Notes: a model not told the origin generated them from the sequence alone. DNA of 43,839 nucleotides from Anaerolineales bacterium UBA2317 (GCA_002345215.1 DDVH01000010.1:1-43839), one strand, 5' to 3'; shown: positions 24,025 through 31,445, counted from the first letter of the stretch. Numbers and translations are program-made.

Positions 24025-25059
24025 CTAGAACAAACCTGTCCAAAAAGTTGGGAAGAAACCTTTTATCAAAGCATCGGCAATCAAACCGAGAATTAAATAT
24101 CCGCCAAATTGACGATTGTGTTGAAAAGCAAAACCTGAGAACCAAACGGGCCAAAACGCTTTAGCAATTTCAGGTGCTTCGGCTGGTTTGGGATGATTCA
24201 AAACTTTGATCACGGCTAAGGCTTCTTTGTATGCTAAGAAGACAATCAACATAATAGGCGTGAAAAAGCCATCTAAAATTAAGAATAATGTAACTGCATA
24301 AATCAAGACGATAGCAACTTGGTCAACACGACGGGCAAACTTCTCACCCACACGCACTGGAAATGTACCAACACCTTTGGCTTTGTCATCATCATGTTTG
24401 TCAATATGTTTGGCGACATTGATGCTGGCAACACTTAATCCAAATGGAACACCAGCGAGAGCAACATTCCAATCCCAAATTCCTGATAAAACAAAATACA
24501 CACCACCAATCAAAATGGGTCCCCAGATTAAGAAAATAGAAAATTCGCCAAGTCCCCAATATTTGAATGGATAAGTGTAAGCAAGTAATGTCACAGCACC
24601 GACTGCAAATAAAATAATCGTCGTGCTTGAAAAACCTGTGTAATAAAGTGCATAAATTCCTGAAAGCGTTGCTAAAAATCCGCTGACTAAAAACCAACGA
24701 ATCGAAGTGGCTTTATCCCAAAACTTTTGCACAAGTGGATGCACACCATATTGCGAACGGAAATAATTATCTTTATCTACACCGCGAGAAAAATCGGTGT
24801 AATCATTGAGAATGTTATTCGTGCCATGAGCAATGAATAAACCAAGAGTCACGATGAGGAACGGCACCCAGCTAAAATATCCGTCACGAGCCGCGAGAAT
24901 TCCTGCAATCACACATGAATACACAGTGACAAGAGTCACAGCAGAACGAGTCGCAATCAACCATTTGGAAACAACATCTAATGCGTCCCATTCTTTTTTA
25001 TCATCCATTTTTATTAATTGCCACGAGGCCTTGCGCCACATGCTAAAATTGATATTCAT
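24025..25059 (-). CDS. UbiA-family prenyltransferase, paralog 1
   Basis: A 344-residue integral membrane protein with about 8-9 hydrophobic helices. First Asp-rich motif: N85-D86-x2-D89 then D95 (NDYTDFSRGVDKD). Second: KHIDKHDDDKAKG near residue 224. Both are intact, so it should transfer a prenyl diphosphate to an aromatic or polar acceptor, as in MenA/UbiA enzymes. A long conserved loop (FRSQYGVHPLVQKFW) follows motif 1. It is clearly paralogous to the gene at 26880-27890. A strong AAGGAG lies six bases before the ATG. It is divergent from the methyltransferase gene, sharing a 73-base intergenic region. The prenyl donor and acceptor are unknown. Confidence 0.9.
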   Translation of the reverse strand: MNINFSMWRKASWQLIKMDDKKEWDALDVVSKWLIATRSAVTLVTVYSCVIAGILAARDGYFSWVPFLIVTLGLFIAHGTNNILNDYTDFSRGVDKDNYFRSQYGVHPLVQKFWDKATSIRWFLVSGFLATLSGIYALYYTGFSSTTIILFAVGAVTLLAYTYPFKYWGLGEFSIFLIWGPILIGGVYFVLSGIWDWNVALAGVPFGLSVASINVAKHIDKHDDDKAKGVGTFPVRVGEKFARRVDQVAIVLIYAVTLFLILDGFFTPIMLIVFLAYKEALAVIKVLNHPKPAEAPEIAKAFWPVWFSGFAFQHNRQFGGYLILGLIADALIKGFFPTFWTGLF

Positions 25060-25132
25060 AATTTCTCCTTTTGTAATTTAAAAATTATACTACCGTTTGT
25101 GAAATATGATACAATGCGAATCGGAGACCAAA

Positions 25133-25777
25133 ATGAAAGAAACCAAGCAAGAATATATCCCCGCTTTAAGTTTTCGTTTTCTCACCCCCTTTTATGATTT
25201 CATTCAAAAATATATTGTGCGTGATGTGCGGTATAAAACTTTATTGATTCAACAAGCAAACATTCAAGCAGGTCATAAAGTTTTGGATTTAGGTTGTGGC
25301 ACTGGCACGCTTGCCATTATGGTTAAAGAATCACAACTTGATGCAGATGTGTTTGGTTTGGATGCTGACCCCGAAATGTTAGGTGTTGCCAAACAAAAAG
25401 CAGATGAAAAACACGCTTCAGTCACATTTGACACAGGTTTCACTAACGAGTTGCCTTATCCTGATGCGACATTTGACCGTGTTATGTCCAGCATTATGAT
25501 TCACCATTTGAAAACACCTGACAAAATTAAGACTGCACAAGAAATTTTTCGTGTGCTGAAACCCGGTGGTGAATTACACATCATTGACTTTGGTAAACCT
25601 TACACATTGTATGGGAAATTATTAGGTCCGTTTTTATATCGCTTTGAAGAAGCTAACGATAATATTGCTGGTGATTTACCCAAAATTTTCGGTGACCCCG
25701 GACTAAAAACTGAAATCGTGGGTCACTTCTGGACGTTCTTTGGTGATTTGGCTTTTCTCAAGGGAAAAAAGATTTAG
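25133..25777 (+). CDS. UbiE-like class I methyltransferase
   Basis: About 214 residues. The N-terminal ALSFRFLTPFYDFIQKYIVRD resembles UbiE/MenG and related quinone or lipid methyltransferases. Motif I is VLDLGCGTGT (from residue 50), then GLDADPEMLGVAKQKA, MIHHLKTPDKIK and RVLKPGGELHIIDFGKP. I start it at 25133 because CGGAG lies six bases upstream; an in-frame ATG at 25106 lacks such a site. It is first of a rightward run (SRPBCC, cupin, UbiA-2, epimerase). Its stop TAG lies at the start of a CCACAGAG repeat. Substrate probably a prenylated aromatic or lipid (inference). Confidence 0.85.
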   Translation: MKETKQEYIPALSFRFLTPFYDFIQKYIVRDVRYKTLLIQQANIQAGHKVLDLGCGTGTLAIMVKESQLDADVFGLDADPEMLGVAKQKADEKHASVTFDTGFTNELPYPDATFDRVMSSIMIHHLKTPDKIKTAQEIFRVLKPGGELHIIDFGKPYTLYGKLLGPFLYRFEEANDNIAGDLPKIFGDPGLKTEIVGHFWTFFGDLAFLKGKKI

Positions 25778-25808
25778 CCACAGAGAACACAGAGTTCACT
25801 GAGATTCT
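25774..25808. repeat. TTAGCCACAGAG-type repeat, partial copy
   Basis: TTAGCCACAGAGAACACAG then AGTTCACTGAG shows three CACAGAG-like echoes and shares its left arm with the full palindrome at 27896-27938. It lies between the methyltransferase and SRPBCC genes and includes the methyltransferase stop codon. Confidence 0.6.
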
Positions 25809-25819
25809 TATGGAGAGAA

Positions 25820-26266
25820 ATGGCGAGAATTGAATCCAGCATCATAGTTTCAAAATCCATAGAAGATGTGTTTGCGTTTTTGAGCAAGCGTGAAAGTCAT
25901 TTGCGATTCATTCCGCGCATGGTTTCATTGACTCAAACATCGCAAGGTGATTTTGCTCAGGTTGGCGGGACATCCGAAGGAATGTTAAATTATTTCGGAA
26001 TCAAAATTCCAGTGGGATATGAAATTACAGAAAATGAATTAAATCAAAAGTTATCTATGAATGGCAAAATGCCTTATGTCAATTTCAAAGATGGATATGT
26101 TTTGAATAAAAAAGATAATGGAACAGAAATTACTTTCTGGCTAGATTTATCTCCATTTGGCTACACGAAAATCTTTTCGCCGCTAGCCGGGCTGATTGGG
26201 AAAGTCCATGCTTGGGAGACGTTGAGAAACTTAAAGCGTGAGATTGCTTCGCTACGCTCGCAATGA
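25820..26266 (+). CDS. SRPBCC (START/polyketide-cyclase fold) protein
   Basis: A 148-residue small SRPBCC-fold protein: ARIESSIIVSKSIEDVFAFL at the N-terminus, middle beta strands with VGGTSEGMLNYFGIKIPVGYEI, and a C-terminal helix beginning near LIGKVHAWETLRNLKREI. The fold binds hydrophobic ligands and includes cyclases and lipid carriers, which would suit the prenyltransferase setting. GGAGAG precedes the ATG. The last residues (REIASLRSQ) are encoded by a dispersed repeat (26239-26268), so the tail may be secondary. Confidence 0.75.
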   Translation: MARIESSIIVSKSIEDVFAFLSKRESHLRFIPRMVSLTQTSQGDFAQVGGTSEGMLNYFGIKIPVGYEITENELNQKLSMNGKMPYVNFKDGYVLNKKDNGTEITFWLDLSPFGYTKIFSPLAGLIGKVHAWETLRNLKREIASLRSQ

Positions 26267-26268
26267 CA
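26239..26268. repeat. GAGATTGCTTCGCTACGCTCGC-type repeat at SRPBCC gene end
   Basis: A motif with ATTGC...GCAAT inverted ends and a GC-rich centre, ending in CAATGACA. It overlaps the last codons and stop of the SRPBCC gene. I recall similar strings as interspersed repeats in other bacterial genomes (not searched). Only one copy here. Confidence 0.45.
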
Positions 26269-26274
26269 TAAGAA

Positions 26275-26826
26275 ATGGCAATTGACTTATACAAACCCTT
26301 CACCAATCCAATCACGAAAGAGACGTTTCGTTGTATTTCGTCTAAACCTGAATCTTATACAATGGAATGGACTGTGGCGCCCGGAGGATTTGTCCCGTTT
26401 GAACATGTTCACGTGGCACAAGATGAAATTTTCCACGTAGAAAGAGGCGAGATGCGGGCAAAGGTCAATGGTCAAGAACAATTTGCAAAAGTCGGAGATA
26501 CGTTAATCGCCCCGCGTGGAGTCAAGCATATTGCATTCAACGATAAAGATGAGCCGTTGGTCTGCATTGTGGAATATAAACCTGGGCTTGACCATTACAC
26601 GACAATGCAATGTTTTGCTGGCTTGACGATGGATGGTTATATTGATAATCGTGGCTTGGTGAGCATACCGAGAATTTTATATTTGCTAAAACGGTTTGAA
26701 GCCTTGTCACTCCCCCGCCCCGCCTTTGCACCTGAATGGATGTTTCGATTGGGTATGGAATTTTTTTATCACGTTGGCAATATGTTGGGTTGGGAAAGTT
26801 TGTATAAGAAATATACACATAAATAA
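26275..26826 (+). CDS. Cupin-domain protein
   Basis: A 183-residue protein with a single cupin barrel. Metal ligands H44, H46 and E51 lie in PGGFVPFEHVHVAQDEIFHVERGE, and H85 in APRGVKHIAF. The C-terminal part (about 115-183) is aromatic-rich with a hydrophobic stretch (MFRLGMEFFYHVGNMLGW), possibly membrane-facing. Cupins act as dioxygenases, epimerases or ligand sensors; the reaction is unknown here. It starts nine bases after the SRPBCC stop and is followed by a GTAGGG palindrome. Confidence 0.82.
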   Translation: MAIDLYKPFTNPITKETFRCISSKPESYTMEWTVAPGGFVPFEHVHVAQDEIFHVERGEMRAKVNGQEQFAKVGDTLIAPRGVKHIAFNDKDEPLVCIVEYKPGLDHYTTMQCFAGLTMDGYIDNRGLVSIPRILYLLKRFEALSLPRPAFAPEWMFRLGMEFFYHVGNMLGWESLYKKYTHK

Positions 26827-26828
26827 TT

Positions 26829-26858
26829 TGTAGGGACGAGGCATGCCTCGCCCCTACA
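26829..26858. repeat. GTAGGG-type palindrome, copy 4
   Basis: TGTAGGGACGAGG, CATG, CCTCGCCCCTACA: the same core as copy 1 (7753-7782), with one A where copy 1 has G. It lies between the cupin and UbiA-2 genes. Confidence 0.75.
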
Positions 26859-26879
26859 AAACATAACAGGAGAATAAAA

Positions 26880-27890
26880 ATGAATCTAAAACTTTGGATA
26901 TTCGCAATACAAAAACCCGTCAAAGAAAATGACATAAAAGTTTGGAATAGTTTTGATGTGATTGCCAAGTGGTTAATTTCCACACGCGCCACGGTGACAC
27001 AACTCACTTTGTTATCTGGTGTCATCGCAGGCTTGCTTGCTTTCCGCGATGGCTTTTTTGATTTTCCACTTTGGCTGGCAATGACCTTGGGAATTTATTT
27101 CGCACACTCTTCTGAAAACTTAGTCAATGACTATATTGATTTCACGCGCGGCATTGACGAAGATAATTATTATCGTGGTCAATATGGCATTCATCCGCTC
27201 GTGCATAAATTTTGGACCAAACAAGATTGGGCACGTTGGTTTATCTTTGCAGGAACAGTTGCAGTTGCATGTGGTTTATTTGTTGCGTTTTATACAAACT
27301 TTTCACCACTCGTGATTGGTTTATTTATTTTCGGTGTTGCTATTTTGCCAACCTACGCTTGGCCCCTCAAATATTTAGGTCTAGGTGAAATTTTGATTTT
27401 CATCAATTGGGGCATGGTCTTAATCCCCGGCATGTATTCAATTATGGCTGGAGAAATTCCAAGTAACTTAACTCAACTTGTTTTAGCAGGCATGGCTTTC
27501 GGATTTGGATTTGGCAGTTTCAACTGGGGCAAACATATTGATAAAATTGAAGCGGATAAAAAGAAAGGCGTCGGTTCACTCCCCGTTCGGCTTGGTGAAT
27601 CTGCAGCAAGAATGGTCAACATTTTTACAGTTTTACTTGCTTATGCTTTAGTTGTTTATCTCGTTATCACTGGATTTTATTACCCAACTGTTTTACTAGT
27701 TTTCCTCGCCGCAGGTCGCGGATGGAATGTGATTAAATTATTGAGCAAACCACGTCCAAGCGAAGCACCAGCAGGTTTTGATTTATGGCCCCGTTGGTTT
27801 TCAACTCCACAATTAATGCACATTCGCTTATTTGGAGCAATGTATATTTTGGGAATTATTTTGGATATTGTGTTGAGAAATATTTTATAA
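26880..27890 (+). CDS. UbiA-family prenyltransferase, paralog 2
   Basis: A 336-residue membrane protein with about nine hydrophobic segments. Motif 1 is N83-D84-x2-D87 then D93 (NDYIDFTRGIDED). Motif 2 is KHIDKIEADKKKG near residue 220. It shares with UbiA-1 the opening FDVIAKWLISTR, the loop YRGQYGIHPLVHKFW, and a C-terminal VIKLLSKPRPSEAP block, so the two arose by duplication. Conservation of both metal motifs in each copy suggests two active enzymes of different specificity, not one decayed copy. An AGGAGAA ribosome site precedes the ATG. Confidence 0.9.
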   Translation: MNLKLWIFAIQKPVKENDIKVWNSFDVIAKWLISTRATVTQLTLLSGVIAGLLAFRDGFFDFPLWLAMTLGIYFAHSSENLVNDYIDFTRGIDEDNYYRGQYGIHPLVHKFWTKQDWARWFIFAGTVAVACGLFVAFYTNFSPLVIGLFIFGVAILPTYAWPLKYLGLGEILIFINWGMVLIPGMYSIMAGEIPSNLTQLVLAGMAFGFGFGSFNWGKHIDKIEADKKKGVGSLPVRLGESAARMVNIFTVLLAYALVVYLVITGFYYPTVLLVFLAAGRGWNVIKLLSKPRPSEAPAGFDLWPRWFSTPQLMHIRLFGAMYILGIILDIVLRNIL

Positions 27891-27895
27891 GAACA

Positions 27896-27938
27896 TTAGC
27901 CACAGAGACGCAGAGGTCTCTGTGAACTCTGTGGCTAA
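27896..27938. repeat. TTAGCCACAGAG palindrome
   Basis: Perfect 12-base arms (27896-27907 and 27927-27938) enclose an inner CAGAG-GT-CTCTG stem, making an extended hairpin between UbiA-2 and the epimerase. A partial copy lies at 25774-25808. Confidence 0.7.
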
Positions 27939-27958
27939 GCATGTAAAGGACTCATAAA

Positions 27959-28861
27959 ATGAAAATTGCAATCACTGGTGGAACAGGTTTTATTGGCAGG
28001 CATTTAGCAAAAGATTTAATTTCTCGCGGGCACGAAGTCATCATCATCTCGCGCGGATATTACACACGCAACACACAACCAATTCAAGGTGCGACCTTTA
28101 TTCAACTCGATGCGCGGGATACAGAAAAATTAACCGAAGTATTTCGCGGATGTAATGCTGTTGCTCATTGTGCAGGTACAAGTGTTGAAGATGGCAAACA
28201 AACTTTGGAGCAACTCCATGCAGATGGTGCGCGTTCTGCTGTTACTGCCGCGGAGAATGCAAACGTGAAAAAAATTGTGCTGGTGAGTTATCTCAGTGTG
28301 AGACCCAATACAAAATCAGAATATCTCAATACCAAATGGCAAGGCGAAGAAATTGTGCGCGCATCGAAACTCAATTACACAATTCTCAAAGCAGGTCTTG
28401 TGTATGGTTCAGGCGATCATTTACTAAATAACTTGAGCAATCTATTTAAGAAAATGCCTATCTTTGCACAAGTAGGATTGAAAGAAAAAAATGTAAGACT
28501 ACTTGCCGTTGAAGATTTAGTAAATGTGATTCGCGAAACCCTATTAGACGAAAACCGCCTCTCTCGTCAAACCGTAGCTGTGATGGGACCCGAAGAATTT
28601 CCCTTCTCCCAAGCCGCGCGACGAATCGCCAAAGCACTTGGCAAAAATATTATCGTTTTACCTTTCCCAGTTTTATTTCATCGAATTTTGGCATTCTTCT
28701 CTGAGCGATTTATGCCCAAGCCATTGATTACAAAATCCCAAGTCCAAATGCTTGCGGATGGGATTAGTCAGCAAACACCAGAAAGTGTTGCTTTACCTGC
28801 TGATATGCAACCGAAGATTCAATTTACCGAAGAGCAAATCAAAAAGGGATTGCCGAAGTAA
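27959..28861 (+). CDS. NAD(P)-dependent epimerase/dehydrogenase (NDUFA9-like SDR)
   Basis: A 300-residue atypical extended SDR. The Rossmann motif GGTGFIG is at residues 7-13, acidic/basic residues lie at the strand-2 end (IISRG), and Y122-x3-K126 sits in the active-site region. The pattern VSYLSVRP...EEIVRASKLNYTILKAGLVYGSGD is typical of NDUFA9/complex I assembly-like and isoflavone-reductase-like SDRs, which act on quinones or steroids. Substrate unknown. The last 23 residues (ALPADMQPKIQFTEEQIKKG then LPK) are nearly repeated downstream at 29177-29248. Confidence 0.85.
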   Translation: MKIAITGGTGFIGRHLAKDLISRGHEVIIISRGYYTRNTQPIQGATFIQLDARDTEKLTEVFRGCNAVAHCAGTSVEDGKQTLEQLHADGARSAVTAAENANVKKIVLVSYLSVRPNTKSEYLNTKWQGEEIVRASKLNYTILKAGLVYGSGDHLLNNLSNLFKKMPIFAQVGLKEKNVRLLAVEDLVNVIRETLLDENRLSRQTVAVMGPEEFPFSQAARRIAKALGKNIIVLPFPVLFHRILAFFSERFMPKPLITKSQVQMLADGISQQTPESVALPADMQPKIQFTEEQIKKGLPK

Positions 28862-28894
28862 AACAGTTTGTTTCATCCACAAGGAGAATTTATC

Positions 28895-29176
28895 ATGATA
28901 GCAATTCGTTTGTTTGGGTTAGTAGGTGCTCTTATTTCTGCTGGTATCACCTATTACAACTGGATGCAATTTAATCCAGAAAGAACCTATTCTATGCGTG
29001 CGGCAGTAATCGCTCCAGCTTTTGTGGTGTTATGTTTGCTCATCTTTCTTTTCCCAAAATATATGAAACCAGAAACCACTATCGACAAGATTGTCGTCTT
29101 GTTTTTCTTTATGCTAGGAGTTGCGGCAGGTGTCTATAATTTGTACTTAATGAATCCCAGTATGTTTGGACAATAA
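28895..29176 (+). CDS. Small three-helix membrane protein
   Basis: A protein of about 93 residues with three hydrophobic segments (about 2-20, 38-58 and 66-86) and short polar loops. No family recognised. The start at 28895 is chosen because AAGGAG lies eight bases upstream; an in-frame start at 28868 would add nine polar residues and skip that site. It lies between the epimerase gene and a duplicate of the epimerase's 3' tail. Confidence 0.7.
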   Translation: MIAIRLFGLVGALISAGITYYNWMQFNPERTYSMRAAVIAPAFVVLCLLIFLFPKYMKPETTIDKIVVLFFFMLGVAAGVYNLYLMNPSMFGQ

Positions 29177-29248
29177 CAACTCCCTGATGAAATGAAACCG
29201 AAAATTAGTTTTACAGAAGAACAAATCAAAAAGGGATTGCCAAAGTAA
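29177..29248 (+). pseudogene. Duplicated 3' end of epimerase gene (remnant)
   Basis: Reading from 29177 gives QLPDEMKPKISFTEEQIKKG then LPK and a stop at 29246-29248. It matches the epimerase C-terminus (28793-28861) in most positions, with the last ten codons encoding identical residues and similarity continuing just past the stop. No start codon or upstream portion is present. It is either the end of a decayed tandem paralog or a duplication produced when the small membrane-protein gene was inserted. Confidence 0.75.
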
Positions 29249-29329
29249 AATTAGTTTAGATTTTAAGTATGATTTTTGCGTATTACATAAACCTAAGATT
29301 TATTCTATTTAAGAAGGAAAATTTTAAGC

Positions 29330-30136
29330 ATGAATTTAGATTCACCTTATAAAGTTGATCAAGCTGGGAAGTTTTTTGAAAATGCCCATATAACCTTCCA
29401 GCAAAATCAAGAAAAAATTGCACAATCAGAGTCAAATGCAGATTTTGTTTTAATTGAAGAATTGCTCAATCTTCAATATGATTTTGCCTCAATATATTTA
29501 TCTATAGCGGCACATTTTGTAGATTATGAATATGGCTTATTTCCAATATTATCATCCGCATTTTACAAAAATATGTTTGCGTTTTACGCATCCACTGAAC
29601 TGACAAAAAAGGGCTTGTATGGTCCAGCACGTTCTATATTAAGATATATATTCGAAAGCATAACAATTGCAAAATTTTGTTCGGTAAGTCGCAATCAAAA
29701 CCTAATCCAAAAATGGATTAATGAAGATCATATAGGATTAAGTAATGATGTTATAAATAAAATTAAATCTCCTGATAATTCCAATCTTAAAAAATTTCTA
29801 AAACCATTGAATTCTTTTTCTCATCATACTAGATCTGCTCAACAAGTATCATTTAATATCGATGAAAACTGGGGCGAGTTAGATTTTAATATTGACCTAT
29901 TGAAAGTGTTACTTGAATGTAATTATCATGTATTAAATGTACATATTGTTAATAATTCTGCTATTTATTATGTTAAAGCTTATGACCGCGATGAAACACA
30001 GCATGAAAAAGGTAAATCATTGAAAAAAGATTTACGAACAAAGTTCTCACTATCAAAAAAGAATCTACCTAGTGAGTATAAATATGTTATCCGCGATTTC
30101 ATAAGAAAATGGGTTGTCAAACAGCATAACACTTAA
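29330..30136 (+). CDS. Hypothetical AT-rich protein, unknown function
   Basis: A 268-residue protein I cannot name. No signal peptide or clear transmembrane helix. It is helical, rich in Asn/Lys/Ile, with a basic C-terminus (KSLKKDLRTKFSLSKKNLP, then IRDFIRKWVVKQHNT). The middle contains ARSILRYIFESITIAKF and a FSHHTRSAQQ motif, vaguely like DUF5677-type proteins of mobile regions. Codons are much more AT-rich than in the neighbours, and the leader is AT-rich with AAGGA before the ATG. Together with the adjacent gene remnant this suggests horizontal acquisition. Confidence 0.55.
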   Translation: MNLDSPYKVDQAGKFFENAHITFQQNQEKIAQSESNADFVLIEELLNLQYDFASIYLSIAAHFVDYEYGLFPILSSAFYKNMFAFYASTELTKKGLYGPARSILRYIFESITIAKFCSVSRNQNLIQKWINEDHIGLSNDVINKIKSPDNSNLKKFLKPLNSFSHHTRSAQQVSFNIDENWGELDFNIDLLKVLLECNYHVLNVHIVNNSAIYYVKAYDRDETQHEKGKSLKKDLRTKFSLSKKNLPSEYKYVIRDFIRKWVVKQHNT

Positions 30137-30140
30137 TTCC

Positions 30141-31409
30141 TTACAGGCTCACATCCAACTTCTTCAACCCTCTAAATATCGGATGCTCTTGCCATTCCAA
30201 AATATCTGATTTCAATTTCAAATTGGGAAAACGGCGCAAAATAGTTTCAAATGCAATTTCAGCTTCGAGGCGAACCAACGGCGCGCCGATGCAATAATGA
30301 ATTCCAAGACCGAAACTGAGGTGGCGACCTTCACTGCGGGTAATGTCAAATGTATTGGGGTTATTAAATCTTTCAGGGTCACGATTGGCAGAACCGAGAA
30401 TCGTGTTGACCAAATCACCTTTGCGAATTGTTTTCCCTTTAATTTCAGCATCTTCTAAAGCAGAACGATAGGTAATTTGCACGGGGTTATCGTAACGAAG
30501 AATTTCGTCAATAGCACAATCAAGCAAATCAGGATTCTCTTTCAAGAGATTCATTTGGTCAGGATGTTGAAGCAAAGCCAATATCCCATTGCCGATTAAG
30601 TGAGTCGTAGTTTCGTGACCTGTGCTTAATAAAATGTTGATGTTGGCAACGAGCTCTTCTTCTGTCAGCGTGGCGACTGCCGAAGGTTCACGAGTCAAGC
30701 GTCCCGAAGTGTGATGCGGAACAGGGCAAGCAGAATCATCTGAAACTGAAAGCAAAACACTTAGCAAATCGTCACCCATGTTTTCACGGCGTTTGTTTGC
30801 TAAATCTTTTATGTATTCAGTCATCTCTTCCAAACTATTGGCGGCGCGTTCTAAAAGATGTCGCGGTTTGTTTTTGACAGTTCCAAGAATCGCAAATAAA
30901 TCATCAGACCATGTTTTGAATTTGTTACGGTCGCTGGGGGGCAAACCAATTAATTCTGCAATCACCATCACAGGCAATGGATAAGCAAGGTCGTGAATCA
31001 CATCCATTTCATTTTGAGTTGCATCCAATAAATCATTTACGGTTTGTTGAATAAATGGACGAAGCCGCTCCACATAACGCGGCGTGAAAGCATGATTCAT
31101 CAATCCGCGCAGATGGGTGTGATACGGAGGGTCTGAATAAAAAACAGTTTTGGAAAAAGAATGATAAACAGGTTGGGCAATTTGTTTTTCGTTTTCGTGC
31201 AAGCGCTCAAAATTTCTCATCAACCCCTGCGCGCGAGAAAAACGTTCATCAAGATACAACGAAGCAATATCATCATAACGCGTGAAAACCCAAAACCCCA
31301 TTTCATCATCCCAGTGAATGGGGTCTTGCGTGCGAAGCCTTTCGTAAAAGGGATATGGATTCGCACGGATATTTTCACTTTGTAAATTCGTGAGACTTAA
31401 TGAATCCAT
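30141..31409 (-). CDS. Cytochrome P450
   Basis: A soluble bacterial P450 of 422 residues. The heme-binding loop FGLGIHYCIG places the proximal ligand at C373. The I-helix oxygen motif is STGHETTTH (about 262-270). The K-helix ExxR is in DEILRYDNPVQITYR. It resembles CYP107/CYP109-like hydroxylases. Residues 226-245 form an unusual extra segment between the H and I helices. No ferredoxin or reductase gene is nearby; the Rieske protein 19 kb away is not a candidate by position. The promoter TTCACA-16-TATAAT lies only eight bases from the ATG. Confidence 0.92.
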   Translation of the reverse strand: MDSLSLTNLQSENIRANPYPFYERLRTQDPIHWDDEMGFWVFTRYDDIASLYLDERFSRAQGLMRNFERLHENEKQIAQPVYHSFSKTVFYSDPPYHTHLRGLMNHAFTPRYVERLRPFIQQTVNDLLDATQNEMDVIHDLAYPLPVMVIAELIGLPPSDRNKFKTWSDDLFAILGTVKNKPRHLLERAANSLEEMTEYIKDLANKRRENMGDDLLSVLLSVSDDSACPVPHHTSGRLTREPSAVATLTEEELVANINILLSTGHETTTHLIGNGILALLQHPDQMNLLKENPDLLDCAIDEILRYDNPVQITYRSALEDAEIKGKTIRKGDLVNTILGSANRDPERFNNPNTFDITRSEGRHLSFGLGIHYCIGAPLVRLEAEIAFETILRRFPNLKLKSDILEWQEHPIFRGLKKLDVSL

Positions 31410-31417
31410 TTTTTGAG

Positions 31418-31445
31418 ATTATACTACATCCTTCTTGTTTGTGAA
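31418..31445 (-). promoter_or_regulatory. Promoter of the P450 gene, probable leaderless mRNA
   Basis: On the minus strand, TTCACA (31440-31445), a 16-base spacer, TATAAT (31418-31423) and then eight bases to the ATG. There is no Shine-Dalgarno. Confidence 0.65.

Noticed and set aside
25106..25132. Upstream start for the UbiE-like methyltransferase
   Set aside because: The extra nine residues contain the ribosome-binding site of the internal ATG at 25133.
20770..26826. Bacteriochlorophyll gene cluster (BchE-like radical SAM, BchG-like UbiA, BchM-like methyltransferase)
   Set aside because: No other bch, puf or chlorosome gene is present. The UbiA pair and methyltransferase have no specific BchG/BchM signature that I can see, and gene orientations do not support one operon.
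28868..28894. Upstream start for the small membrane protein
   Set aside because: It would read through the AAGGAG site; the ATG at 28895 has correct spacing and begins the hydrophobic helix directly.
29192..29248. Short coding gene starting at ATG 29192
   Set aside because: It only encodes the duplicated epimerase tail (about 18 residues), with no ribosome site; treated as a remnant.
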